From positions 1 through 34,779 of the forward strand of contig JAOZOT010000005.1 in the NCBI GenBank assembly GCA_029933115.1: a stretch of DNA of 34,779 nucleotides, read 5' to 3'. The notes beneath the pieces were generated by a model. It made no database searches and was not told the origin of the DNA. It was given only the letters and a program-made list of their open reading frames with translations. Shown in pieces: positions 21,301 through 27,253 of this stretch (the stretch's first letter is position 1; each line of letters begins with the position of its first letter). The position numbers and the translations under genes were made by a program. The stretch comes from Anaerolineae bacterium. Lineage in GTDB: Bacteria; Chloroflexota; Anaerolineae; E26-bin7.

Positions 21301-21573
21301 CGCGATTGCCGAACGCCCCAGCCCGAATGCCAGATCGTGCTGGCCTGATATGAGAACGCTTTCGCATTCTAGGTCTTCCAGGAATACTTGCGACATCGTG
21401 ACAAGCTCGCCGGTGCTCGCCTGGGAATCGCCAACCAGCGGGTTATCAAACCAGTCGCCAGCGTTGAGATAGTAATCAATGCTTTCCTGCTCAAGCATTT
21501 GCCGGAATACGGCATCTATGATTTCGCGCCGTTTGCCGTTTAGGTGATGGTCTGCTGAGATAAGAATTTTCAT
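18307..21573 (-). CDS. SbcD-SbcC (Mre11-Rad50) fusion nuclease-ATPase (1088 aa)
   Basis: Residues 1 to about 290 are an SbcD/Mre11-type phosphoesterase: SADHHL (Asp8, His10), NAGDWFD (Asp40), SGQHD (His79), GHCQMQ and ALGDIHKRQ. Residues of about 400-1088 are an SbcC/Rad50-type ATPase. Walker A is GDNGSGKT (about 425-433), followed by a long coiled coil (about 560-920). The signature TFSGGERKM is near 990, Walker B IFIVDEAFDALD near 1030, and VVTHAT follows. T4 gp47/gp46 and bacterial SbcD/SbcC are separate proteins; here they are one chain. GQHD replaces the usual GNHD, and the coiled-coil apex has NCDSPMKIPPCKF (about 745) in place of CxxC. Likely role: DNA end processing for recombination or packaging-ready replication. 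The start at 21573 overlaps the upstream stop (ATGA). Confidence 0.93.
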   Translation of the reverse strand: MKILISADHHLNGKRREIIDAVFRQMLEQESIDYYLNAGDWFDNPLVGDSQASTGELVTMSQVFLEDLECESVLISGQHDLAFGLGRSAIAPLGNERIHVWERPQFLHFSDLVVLCMPWLYPSMLLKPDEMQELSRDEIARKFRQRVQQQLDAFRLEAQVGHDAGKPVIFLGHCQMQGCALPSGISLDASDRELVFTREQLIEIGADYYALGDIHKRQPLDESRPELGGYVGTVAQKDFGEGMCIEVPERNNRGPCEPGFEVLEVKGRTVTATHIHTDTPRYFTLGAEHYRFNQEEFRSADFVRIRDYELPDDISLNPPHLTFERIPQERKAREGAADMNVDEMPIALFGKWFQSCCPPFSPLLADPQDADLFNYVAVHDIIDDLAQDLPRENGALGSLERVSRVRLKHIGPHEDTTLTLNSNELIGIAGDNGSGKTFLIESVLACFYGEWPSRPGFYEQVTRGADGEALIEVEFVSGGETYTASRLIDAARTQQDAYLYRENETEAIAGPKVREFESAIEQLIGSKELVLATIFSSQFSAGDLTELPPRERKAVLGKLVRAERFEIIHERAKDKRSEFASKRDSLQLQQNRQQELAAKLPEIQQAIETATAERDKAADNIEQQEADIQRIREKAAALKAKYKERSELEQAVKDAGQDLLNAQKRVSLTEQKIKEVENGGEDKQRLIEALASLADTESELADIEDKLQAETLLIQTRSNLQAARKELADAEAEAALIDDPELNCDSPMKIPPCKFMDKAREAKSRIPELKRSVIEHEKALAALPDVNFEALKVMRQTLQARLKSGQQAKQRLAEIKGQEAALPELREQLADYEAEVERYQAILAEKKEAFAACDEPDETEKQLEAERDVAEQLLAQARQSHEKHVGEVAALQERIATVRQADNEVRSLKAEIEKHEILIAQYALIAEAFGKDGIPQLLIEAAVPQIQAILDDILEGQDFRVTLSTLGSTKSGKQREVLDILVSDGESEREVATFSGGERKMVKLALRLALAVYQAQREGKRMEIFIVDEAFDALDTDNRRRMVDVLKRFVSHFKQVLVVTHATPLINEFPTRVYLEKRGGGAVMEVVS

Positions 21574-22826
21574 TTCGTTGCTCCCCGCTTCTTTCGCCAC
21601 TTTTCCTGGCACTGACGACAAAATACCCAACCTTCAAAGAACTTCGCATTCTTCGGGTCCTTGCAATAGTTATAAACATCTTCTGCTATTGGGTTTTTGC
21701 AGTGGTCGCATATCGCATAATCGCTTTTGCCGCCCGTTCGACGTTCCGTATTCGGTTCGTCCATCATACTTACTCCTTCGCCCGTATCCTGTTCTGCCGG
21801 TTCAGGGTCGGGCACGAGGCCATTCTTTTGCATATCGTGCTCGACCGGCGGCCCGAGCTCGTTTTCTATTTCCTGATATTCCGCTTCATCGATCGGGTTG
21901 TCGGCATCCTCTTCCAACCGTTGCTCCAGTTCATTGTCGGTCTCGCCAGCAGGCAATGAGGCTCTTCCGCTTTCGCCCGCTCCGCGCATCAGAAGCGTTG
22001 CCACCTGCATTTTGCGGGTATGAACCTTAACTCTTCCTTCCTTATCGGGTTTGCCCCGGTAAGGACGGCGCTCCCAGACTTTCACCAGTTCAAATTCCGG
22101 GGCGCTAAGCGGTATCCTGCCTGCCGACATTATTTTCGCATACGTAAGCACCTGGTTGATGAGCCGATCAGCCGTTCCGCTGTGCAGATCGTATTGAAAC
22201 GGGTTGAAGATACCGATGCCTTCAAGATCAATTAATCTGAGGAATAACCGTCCGCGCCGCGCGCATTTACCTTCAACGAAGTCCGGGCATTCGGTTCGTT
22301 TGCATTCGACTTCGACCCGCTTCCCGTCTAAATCATATCGCATCGCAATACCCGGCTGTTCAGTGCTATAGCACTCGGCAGTTCCGTCAGCCCGATAATA
22401 GGTATACTGAATGTTTGCGGTCACGTCGAAGTTGATCATAAATTTCACGCGCAAGCTCGCAGGAGTCGGGCCGAGTATCTCATCTATTTCCGGCTGATGC
22501 ACGGGATTTTCCGCTTTCACTATGAAGTAGCCAACGTTGAGGATGCCAGGCGATTTGCCCGCTTGCTCGGCGCGGGAGATGCGATCAAGCAATTTCTGCG
22601 CCTGCTCAGGTGTGCAGCGGACAATTTCAGCTACATCATTCGGCTTCCGGCCAGCCAGCGCAAGCAGGTCATCGCCGCTCAAACCAGCCTTGATTTTACC
22701 GGCCCTGGGGATTCTCAATGGTTTATCCCGCATTTCAACTTCAGTGAGAGTGCCCGGCTTCATAATCGGGCCTTCGCCGATTCGTTTTTCGATAGCGTTG
22801 CTGTTGGCGTTATTCGAGTCGTTCAT
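21570..22826 (-). CDS. phiC31 Gp3-like (recombination directionality factor-like) protein (418 aa)
   Basis: The core (about 35-300) has IPRAGKIKAG, ILNVGYFIVKAENPVHQPEI, YRADGTAECYST, and a Cys set CKRTECPDFVEGKC. It continues with GRLFLRLIDLEGIGIFNPFQ and ADRLINQVLTYAKIMSAGRI. This order matches the Gp3-like family named after the phiC31 recombination directionality factor. The middle C-terminal part is acidic and disordered, and the end is a second zinc site (CDHCKNPI...FCRQCQ). No integrase is present in the genome, so a general DNA or recombination role with the adjoining SbcD-SbcC protein is as likely. The ATG at 22826 follows GGGAGCGTGAAA. Confidence 0.65.
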   Translation of the reverse strand: MNDSNNANSNAIEKRIGEGPIMKPGTLTEVEMRDKPLRIPRAGKIKAGLSGDDLLALAGRKPNDVAEIVRCTPEQAQKLLDRISRAEQAGKSPGILNVGYFIVKAENPVHQPEIDEILGPTPASLRVKFMINFDVTANIQYTYYRADGTAECYSTEQPGIAMRYDLDGKRVEVECKRTECPDFVEGKCARRGRLFLRLIDLEGIGIFNPFQYDLHSGTADRLINQVLTYAKIMSAGRIPLSAPEFELVKVWERRPYRGKPDKEGRVKVHTRKMQVATLLMRGAGESGRASLPAGETDNELEQRLEEDADNPIDEAEYQEIENELGPPVEHDMQKNGLVPDPEPAEQDTGEGVSMMDEPNTERRTGGKSDYAICDHCKNPIAEDVYNYCKDPKNAKFFEGWVFCRQCQEKWRKKRGATK

Positions 22827-22849
22827 TTTCACGCTCCCATATCTGTTGA

Positions 22850-22939
22850 TTAAAATAAGCAATAGGAAAGTGCAGGTCGGCGGTGTAAAGACGCGTGACG
22901 GGCGCGAGAGGCGGCTCTCATCGGAAAATATGAGGTCAT
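22850..22939 (-). CDS. possible 29-aa microprotein
   Basis: A 29-codon ORF in the 109-bp gap before the Gp3-like gene begins with an ATGA overlap of the previous stop. AGGGGG lies 6 bases upstream. The product is basic (MTSYFPMRAASRARHASLHR). Only position and start context support it. Confidence 0.3.
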   Translation of the reverse strand: MTSYFPMRAASRARHASLHRRPALSYCLF

Positions 22940-23151
22940 TTTTGCCCCCTTCGTCGCTCTATCCGGTCAACGAGCAGATTTAAATTATCCTCAGCCCGTT
23001 TCGCGCCGATAACCGCTGCTTGAATAAGCTGCTCGTCAACCACTTTCAGATTTCGCCGGTTACCGTTCAGTATTCGATATGCGGCTGTGGCATCCGCAAG
23101 GCACGTTTTAAGCTTGTTCAGCTTTTGCGTCATATCCCTCGTGCAGCCCAT
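22936..23151 (-). CDS. small helical protein (71 aa)
   Basis: A basic, all-helical product: TQKLNKLKTCLADATAAYRI, then VVDEQLIQAAVIGAKRAEDN and LVDRIERRRGQK. The ATG at 23151 follows AAGGAGGCTTGATT and lies just after the XRE regulator gene, with which it is probably co-transcribed. I do not recognise the family. Confidence 0.6.
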   Translation of the reverse strand: MGCTRDMTQKLNKLKTCLADATAAYRILNGNRRNLKVVDEQLIQAAVIGAKRAEDNLNLLVDRIERRRGQK

Positions 23152-23153
23152 AA

Positions 23154-23414
23154 TCAAGCCTCCTTGTGCTGCCGCGCTTGGGCAATCAATCCGCCAAGCT
23201 CGCGGACTGGGATTTTGAGCACTTTTGATAGCTTGGGAATATACCTATAGGCGGGAATGCTGTTGCCGTTTTCCCAGAGGCATACGGTCTGGGCGGCGAC
23301 GCCGATCCGGTCGCCAAGCTGTCTTTGGGTAAGGCCAAGTTCCGCTCGCCTCGATTGAAGCAGCAATACCAGCTTCCCCTTCGGCGTTAATACGATGTAT
23401 TCATTGGCGTCCAT
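23154..23414 (-). CDS. XRE-family helix-turn-helix regulator (86 aa)
   Basis: A single Cro/CI-type HTH domain: KLVLLLQSRRAELGLTQRQL, GDRIGVAAQTVCLWENGNSI, PAYRYIPKLSKVLKIPV. The LTQRQLGDRIGV...VCLWENG pattern is diagnostic. The start at 23414 has no clear Shine-Dalgarno site; the predicted transcript starts only about 5 bases upstream, as for a leaderless mRNA such as lambda cI from PRM. It is the first gene of the leftward early operon and lies opposite the rightward cluster. It could therefore act as a Cro-like or repressor-type switch protein for both promoters. Confidence 0.85.
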   Translation of the reverse strand: MDANEYIVLTPKGKLVLLLQSRRAELGLTQRQLGDRIGVAAQTVCLWENGNSIPAYRYIPKLSKVLKIPVRELGGLIAQARQHKEA

Positions 23415-23425
23415 CGCCAAGCAGT

Positions 23426-23451
23426 ATTATAAAGAAAATCAAGAATGTCAA
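23426..23451 (-). promoter_or_regulatory. leftward early promoter, 14-bp spacer
   Basis: On the leftward strand a perfect TTGACA (23451-23446) and a perfect TATAAT (23431-23426) are separated by 14 bases, shorter than the optimal 17. The predicted start near 23419 leaves about 5 bases before the XRE gene ATG. The short spacer may make the promoter weak or regulator-dependent. Confidence 0.6.
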
Positions 23452-23592
23452 GCCCTTATACGAAAAAATCTAGTAATTTCTAATTTCCGGTGGCTCGGAA
23501 AGGTCGCGGAAGACGCTTTCTAACCTGTCCAATGGCCGAAAAACAGATGTTTACCTTTTTCAAAGAAATTCCAGATTCCCCCGCTGAACCCC

Positions 23593-23620
23593 TTGACAGG
23601 GTATCTCTACAGGGTATAAT
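23593..23620 (+). promoter_or_regulatory. rightward consensus sigma-70 promoter with overlapping direct repeat
   Basis: TTGACA (23593-23598) and TATAAT (23615-23620) are both perfect, with a 16-bp spacer. A 9-bp direct repeat ACAGGGTAT lies at 23596-23604 and 23609-23617, covering the spacer and parts of both boxes. This is a likely operator for the XRE regulator. The predicted start near 23627 would drive the three rightward genes. Confidence 0.85.
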
Positions 23621-23662
23621 TGAAGCGTGATGAACGATAAAATGAGGAATGGAAGGGATATT

Positions 23663-23881
23663 ATGAAAACGAAAATCAATGGAAGCGACCCTAAAACAAC
23701 AGGGGAAGTGCTTCAATGTCTGCGTGAAGCGCGAGACGGCAATCTCAATGAGTGCCGCCGACTCGCCCAAGCTGGCGTGATTCCGCCTGGATGGAAAGAG
23801 GAAGTGTGCAATTTCTGTGGTGGCGCCATCGCGACTTCGCCCGACGGGAAATTCACCCTTCACATTGGCGAGTGCGGCTAA
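23663..23881 (+). CDS. small Cys-motif protein, first gene of rightward cluster (72 aa)
   Basis: The start at 23663 follows GGAAGGGATATT; upstream in-frame starts at 23627-23630 would be leaderless. The product starts MKTKINGSDPKTTGEVLQCL, has a helical middle, and ends with CNFCGGAIATSPDGKFTLHI and GECG. The C-x2-C plus H and C near the end suggest a zinc knuckle. I do not recognise the family. It directly follows the strong promoter. Confidence 0.6.
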   Translation: MKTKINGSDPKTTGEVLQCLREARDGNLNECRRLAQAGVIPPGWKEEVCNFCGGAIATSPDGKFTLHIGECG

Positions 23882-23886
23882 CCTCC

Positions 23887-23957
23887 TACAGGCTCCCCAC
23901 CGTGTTCGACTCACGGCGGGGGGCTATGCCCCCGTGACGGTTCACGGGGAGCCTGTA
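23887..23957 (+). promoter_or_regulatory. structured intergenic element: closing stem plus alternative hairpins
   Basis: TACAGGCTCCCC (23887-23898) and GGGGAGCCTGTA (23946-23957) are perfect 12-bp inverted repeats. Inside lie CCGTG/CACGG (23900-23904 with 23912-23916) around the 7-base loop TTCGACT, and GGGGGC/GCCCCC (23919-23924 with 23928-23933) around TAT. A further hairpin is CCCCGTGA/TCACGGGG (23930-23937 with 23942-23949), which competes with the closing stem and the second hairpin. Two mutually exclusive folds are thus possible. The element fills most of the 94-bp gap between the first two rightward genes. An attenuator, small RNA or protein-binding site is likely. The first hairpin looks like a tRNA T-arm. 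Confidence 0.65.
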
Positions 23958-23975
23958 TTGGATGAGGATGACACA

Positions 23976-24458
23976 ATGGGCGCTTATGCCACCTACAACT
24001 GGGAATGGGATACCTGGCCCGAACCGCACTGGCGCACGCCACTTACCGACAAGGAGATTCTTCGCTTCACCAAGAAGCTGGTGCGGCATTTCAAGACGCC
24101 GCATCTGCTCATCCGGCGCGCCAAGTATCACGGGCGCGGCGGCGGCAAATATCACTGGACGAACTATTGGTATCATTACGCCGACCTCAGCAAAAATAAA
24201 TCTCGTTTCGTGTATATGCGCACTAATCCCAAGTGCGATCTTTATAACCGCATGATAAAATTGTCCGCCGTCGTGCCGTTCAGCACATTGTTGCACGAGT
24301 TTACCCATCACCTCTGCGACCCGCAAGACCAGAAGGATAGGCGCAACGGTAAAGCACACTATCACGGAAAGCATTTCCGGAAGGCGTTGAAGCGGGTCTA
24401 CAAATGGGCCGAACGCTGGCTGCCTGAACTTGAGGCGGCAAGGAAAACACAACAATGA
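23976..24458 (+). CDS. SprT-like HExxH metallopeptidase (160 aa)
   Basis: The zinc-protease motif is LLHEFTHHL (about 109-117), with a further His in AHYHGKHFRKALKRVYKWAE (about 129-148). The HGxxF element after HExxH fits SprT-like and related putative phage metallopeptidases; ImmA/IrrE-type proteases share HExxH but lack this spacing. The N-terminal half (EWDTWPEPHWRTPLTDKEIL) is specific. It lies in the rightward cluster opposite the XRE regulator. It could cleave a regulator or act on host DNA-bound proteins. The start at 23976 follows GAGGATGACACA; a longer frame would run through the structured element and was rejected. Confidence 0.7.
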   Translation: MGAYATYNWEWDTWPEPHWRTPLTDKEILRFTKKLVRHFKTPHLLIRRAKYHGRGGGKYHWTNYWYHYADLSKNKSRFVYMRTNPKCDLYNRMIKLSAVVPFSTLLHEFTHHLCDPQDQKDRRNGKAHYHGKHFRKALKRVYKWAERWLPELEAARKTQQ

Positions 24459-24679
24459 AATACATCAGTGCCCGGAAGCTGGCGGCAATGCTGGGCGTGC
24501 CGCGCAACAAAATCCTGGCCGCATTGCACAGCGGCAGAATCCGTTCTGAAAAGGTAGAAGTTACGCGCGTTGAGCGGCGCATCCCGTATTCCGAACTCAG
24601 CCGCGTCCGGCAACTTATGCAGCGAGGCGCTTGGGATTGGGGCAAGCGCGGCAGACCGAGAAAGCACTCAAAGAATTGA
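24455..24679 (+). CDS. MerR/excisionase-like HTH protein (74 aa)
   Basis: The N-terminus is a winged HTH of the MerR/Xis group: MKYISARKLAAMLGVPRNKI, LAALHSGRIRSEKV, then RRIPYSELSRV. The basic tail GKRGRPRKHSKN contains GRPRK, an AT-hook-like core. It may be an excisionase-like or regulatory DNA-bender. The ATG overlaps the upstream stop (ATGA). No integrase is found near it. Confidence 0.7.
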   Translation: MKYISARKLAAMLGVPRNKILAALHSGRIRSEKVEVTRVERRIPYSELSRVRQLMQRGAWDWGKRGRPRKHSKN

Positions 24680-24692
24680 AGCGTTGAATAAG

Positions 24693-24899
24693 CTATGTCG
24701 GCTTTTCGTCTACATCTGTAGATTTATTCTCTACTCTCTTGCTGAACCCGTCTCCCCTATACACGGGAGTTGGCGGGCTATATGTTCTTTTCGCCTCGCC
24801 ACCGCATACCGGGCATTTCCGGCTGCCATAAGGCGGGCTATCCTCCAGCCGTTCAAAAAGCGTTTTGCAGGCCAGGCAGCGGAACTCATAAAGCGGCAT
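24693..24899 (-). CDS. FmdB-type zinc-ribbon protein (68 aa)
   Basis: The sequence starts MPLYEFRCLACKTLFERLED, then has RKCPVCGGEAKRTYS. This is the FmdB / putative regulatory zinc-ribbon pattern (PLYE-x-x-C-x-x-C then CPxCGG-x-AxR). It is the last gene of the late operon and converges with the rightward cluster across a 13-bp gap with no clear terminator. In phages such proteins are usually near terminase or tail genes; their role is not settled. The start at 24899 follows GGAGGAGACAG. Confidence 0.85.
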   Translation of the reverse strand: MPLYEFRCLACKTLFERLEDSPPYGSRKCPVCGGEAKRTYSPPTPVYRGDGFSKRVENKSTDVDEKPT

Positions 24900-24917
24900 C
24901 TGTCTCCTCCGCACGTT

Positions 24918-26090
24918 TCATTTTCTTCTCAGATTGATTGCGTTAAACCAGGTCACTCCCCAGCGCGGATGCACGGCAAACATTGCCTGCATCGCCGGGC
25001 AAGGCCGATCGAATTGGCCGAGCGTATATTCTGTAACGCCCGGAAAACAGCCGCCAAAAATCACCGGCGGACTAAGGCTCAAAAAATGCCAGTGGCCGAA
25101 TTCGCCCCAATCTATGCGTTTGCCCGTATCCTGCTGGATGCGGCTGAGGCGGCGTCGCGCCATGTTCTCTGTGTTGACGCTGGCCTTTATCTTGTCGCCG
25201 TGCTCAAGAAAGAATTGCCAGCCGAATCGGTCTACGATTTCCCAGTCACTATAATCGCTTAGTTCGAATCGGCTTTCTACATTTTCCGGTTTTATGCGCT
25301 CAATCACTTCGTGCAGCGTGTTGTAGGCGACGCGATCCCAATTATCTTCCGGTCGCTTGCCCTGGTAGCGCCCGCCCGACCTTCCGTGATTGCCGCTGCG
25401 GTAGTGAACTGTGACTTTGCGAAACTTCGTTGAAGCGAATATTATCAAGTCGAGCATCAGCTCAACGAAAAGGTTCGCCTGCTCCAGGACGCCCATATCG
25501 GCGCGCCACAACTGGCCGGGGTAAACTCCGCCATCGCCCTCAACAACATCGCCCAAAATATCTATATCCAGCCCGACGAAACCCTTGAAGCCGCCCTGCT
25601 TTTTTTTAATGATGCTGACCATAGCTTCTTTGATACGGTCAAATGAAGCTATCGTTATGCTGGGATCGTAGAAGTTCGACTTCTGATTTTCCTGTGGCCG
25701 CACAACGAGACCGGTATGAACATCGCATATTGTAAGCACAGCGAGTTCAGAATCTTTATCGGGCTTATAAGTCGCGGGCGGCGGTATTTCAATGGGCGCG
25801 AGTTTGTCGGCCATGAGCTTTATCGCCTGAGCGAGTTCGCGCTTCACTTCCAACTGCTTAGCCTCACGCTGCGTCAATCCCAATTCTACATTCGTTGGCT
25901 TTGGTGGAACGACGCCGCCATCCTGCTGGTAAAACGCGCCCATCGCATACATCCAGTAGGAGCGGGCGACACTTTTTTTCATGTTGAATTCATTATGCAT
26001 CGCGCTCCGCTTCCCGTAAGGGTCATCGCGCAAATATTCCATCACACGCTTTAGAGTATCGGTATCCGGTTGGAATGGTGGCGTTGGCAT
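24918..26090 (-). CDS. metallophosphoesterase with N-terminal helical domain (390 aa)
   Basis: A calcineurin-like phosphoesterase with all motifs: CDVHTG (Asp123, His125), LGDVVEGDG (Asp181), SGNHGR (Asn234, His235), EHGDK (His297) and GHWH (His333, His335). The N-terminal ~60 residues form a helical region (LKRVMEYLRDDPYGKRSAMH) that may bind DNA. Similar proteins occur in phages as putative DNA-processing phosphoesterases, but the substrate is unknown. It is separate from the Mre11-like domain of the 18.3-21.6 kb gene. It lies at the end of the late operon, after the endolysin, and starts at 26090 overlapping the previous stop. Confidence 0.88.
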   Translation of the reverse strand: MPTPPFQPDTDTLKRVMEYLRDDPYGKRSAMHNEFNMKKSVARSYWMYAMGAFYQQDGGVVPPKPTNVELGLTQREAKQLEVKRELAQAIKLMADKLAPIEIPPPATYKPDKDSELAVLTICDVHTGLVVRPQENQKSNFYDPSITIASFDRIKEAMVSIIKKKQGGFKGFVGLDIDILGDVVEGDGGVYPGQLWRADMGVLEQANLFVELMLDLIIFASTKFRKVTVHYRSGNHGRSGGRYQGKRPEDNWDRVAYNTLHEVIERIKPENVESRFELSDYSDWEIVDRFGWQFFLEHGDKIKASVNTENMARRRLSRIQQDTGKRIDWGEFGHWHFLSLSPPVIFGGCFPGVTEYTLGQFDRPCPAMQAMFAVHPRWGVTWFNAINLRRK

Positions 26091-26299
26091 TAATCGTCTC
26101 TCGACAATTCAATCTGCTCGCCGACCTGCTCAATGGGCTGAAGCGGCTTGGTGAAGCCGACAACGTTTGCCCTGGGCGGTTTGCTCGCGAACTCTCCAGC
26201 AAGTTTCATCATTTCGCGCGCCAGGTCAAAATCAACATCATCCTCGACGAGCGTTGCTGCAATCTTGCCGCTGATAAAGAATTTTAATTCAAGCTCCAT
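26090..26299 (-). CDS. hypothetical protein (69 aa)
   Basis: This short acidic product starts MELELKFFISGKIAATLVED and contains DLAREMMKLAGEFA. No domain is recognised. It overlaps the endolysin stop by one base and the next start by one base, so it is probably translated as part of the late operon. Confidence 0.55.
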   Translation of the reverse strand: MELELKFFISGKIAATLVEDDVDFDLAREMMKLAGEFASKPPRANVVGFTKPLQPIEQVGEQIELSRDD

Positions 26300-26826
26300 C
26301 AGGCAAGCGCCATATCGAAATTGCCAATTCCGACGGCGATAAAAACAAGCTCGCTTCTAGGTCGTTCTCTCATTTCAACTCTATCGTTCACGTTTCCTTC
26401 TATCGTTTCTATGTAGGCATCGTGAACGCGCGCGACCATGCCTGTATGCCGGTATCCCGTTGGCCCGCCTTTCACCAAAAACAGGTCGCCGTTTCTGGGA
26501 TTGGTTGTAATCCAGCCGTTTCTTTTCGCATAGCGATATAACGCGCTGCTGCTCCAGCGCAGGCGGCCCAGCGGCGCGAAGGGATTTACTTTACGCAGTA
26601 AGCGCGCCGCGAGAATATAGCAATTCGTTGCAATGCCCGCACACCATTCATATGCGCGCCCTTCATTGCCTTCCATAACCGCGCGGACAATCTTGCCTCG
26701 GTTTTCGCCGCCGGACTCGCAAGCGCCCAGCGCATCGTAAAAAAGCGCCAGCGCCGTTGCACGCAAACTACCGGACGCGACGGCGATAGTCACATTGAAA
26801 TCAGGATTGAAAGGATTGCGCGTCAT
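26299..26826 (-). CDS. CHAP/NlpC-like cysteine endolysin (175 aa)
   Basis: The pattern fits a Cys-peptidase of the CHAP/TIGR02594 type. ALGACESGGENRGKIVRAVM leads to the catalytic Cys in YEWCAGIATNCY (Cys62). NGDLFLVKGGPTGYRHTGMV carries the catalytic His (His127), and YIETIEGNVND (Glu143, Asn145) completes the site. It would cleave peptide bonds of peptidoglycan, as the lysis enzyme. No signal peptide is seen, so it would need a holin for release. The start at 26826 overlaps the lipoprotein stop (ATGA). Its distance from the holin-like gene (8.8 kb) is notable. Confidence 0.75.
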   Translation of the reverse strand: MTRNPFNPDFNVTIAVASGSLRATALALFYDALGACESGGENRGKIVRAVMEGNEGRAYEWCAGIATNCYILAARLLRKVNPFAPLGRLRWSSSALYRYAKRNGWITTNPRNGDLFLVKGGPTGYRHTGMVARVHDAYIETIEGNVNDRVEMRERPRSELVFIAVGIGNFDMALA

Positions 26827-27230
26827 TTCTTATATTCCTTATGAAACTTCTCAAACTCATCGAGCAGGTATTGCGACAGGTGCTCCTCAAAATCATCGCC
26901 CTCCGCTTGCGGCCCAAGTATTGTTACAGTTCCCACGCGCGTGGCGATACCGTAATCGGCAATCAACTTCGGGATTACCGCGCGGGCGAATGCAACCGTT
27001 TCCTCACGATAGCGCGCTGGTATTTCATCGGCATTATCATTGACGAAATCAACCGCCCATTCAGCAGCGAAATCGTCAATGCGGCTCAGGTCAAGCTCCT
27101 GGCCGGTCGCAATGTCCAGCACATAAGACGCGAGCAGCGCCGCGACTTTCGTCTTGTCAAGTTCCGCTTTGCAGCTCGCAGCGCCTATTAGCAGCAGCGC
27201 CACCAGCACGATTAGATAAACTCTTCGCAT
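26823..27230 (-). CDS. phage-encoded lipoprotein (135 aa)
   Basis: The N-terminus is a lipoprotein signal: MRRVYLIVLVALLLIGAASC, with Cys20 following AAS. The mature part is helical and acidic (VAALLASYVLDIATGQELDL, then YREETVAFARAVIPKLIADY). It directly precedes the endolysin gene (4-base overlap), a place where outer spanins or superinfection-exclusion lipoproteins occur. At 135 aa with no partner inner spanin seen, either role is possible but unproven. Confidence 0.65.
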   Translation of the reverse strand: MRRVYLIVLVALLLIGAASCKAELDKTKVAALLASYVLDIATGQELDLSRIDDFAAEWAVDFVNDNADEIPARYREETVAFARAVIPKLIADYGIATRVGTVTILGPQAEGDDFEEHLSQYLLDEFEKFHKEYKK

Positions 27231-27253
27231 GTCGAAACCTCCATAATTCGTAA

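Noticed and set aside
23900..23916. T-arm of a tRNA gene (CCGTG-TTCGACT-CACGG)
   Set aside because: The loop fits TTCRANY, but the 48 bases upstream are coding and show no acceptor, D or anticodon arms, and no CCA follows. Kept only as a resemblance.
23817..23975. N-terminal extension of the metallopeptidase through the structured element
   Set aside because: It would translate the inverted repeats and overlap the first gene; the ATG at 23976 has a ribosome site.
24680..24692. Bidirectional terminator between the converging operons
   Set aside because: Only 13 bases separate the stops and no stem longer than 3-4 bp with a T-run could be drawn.
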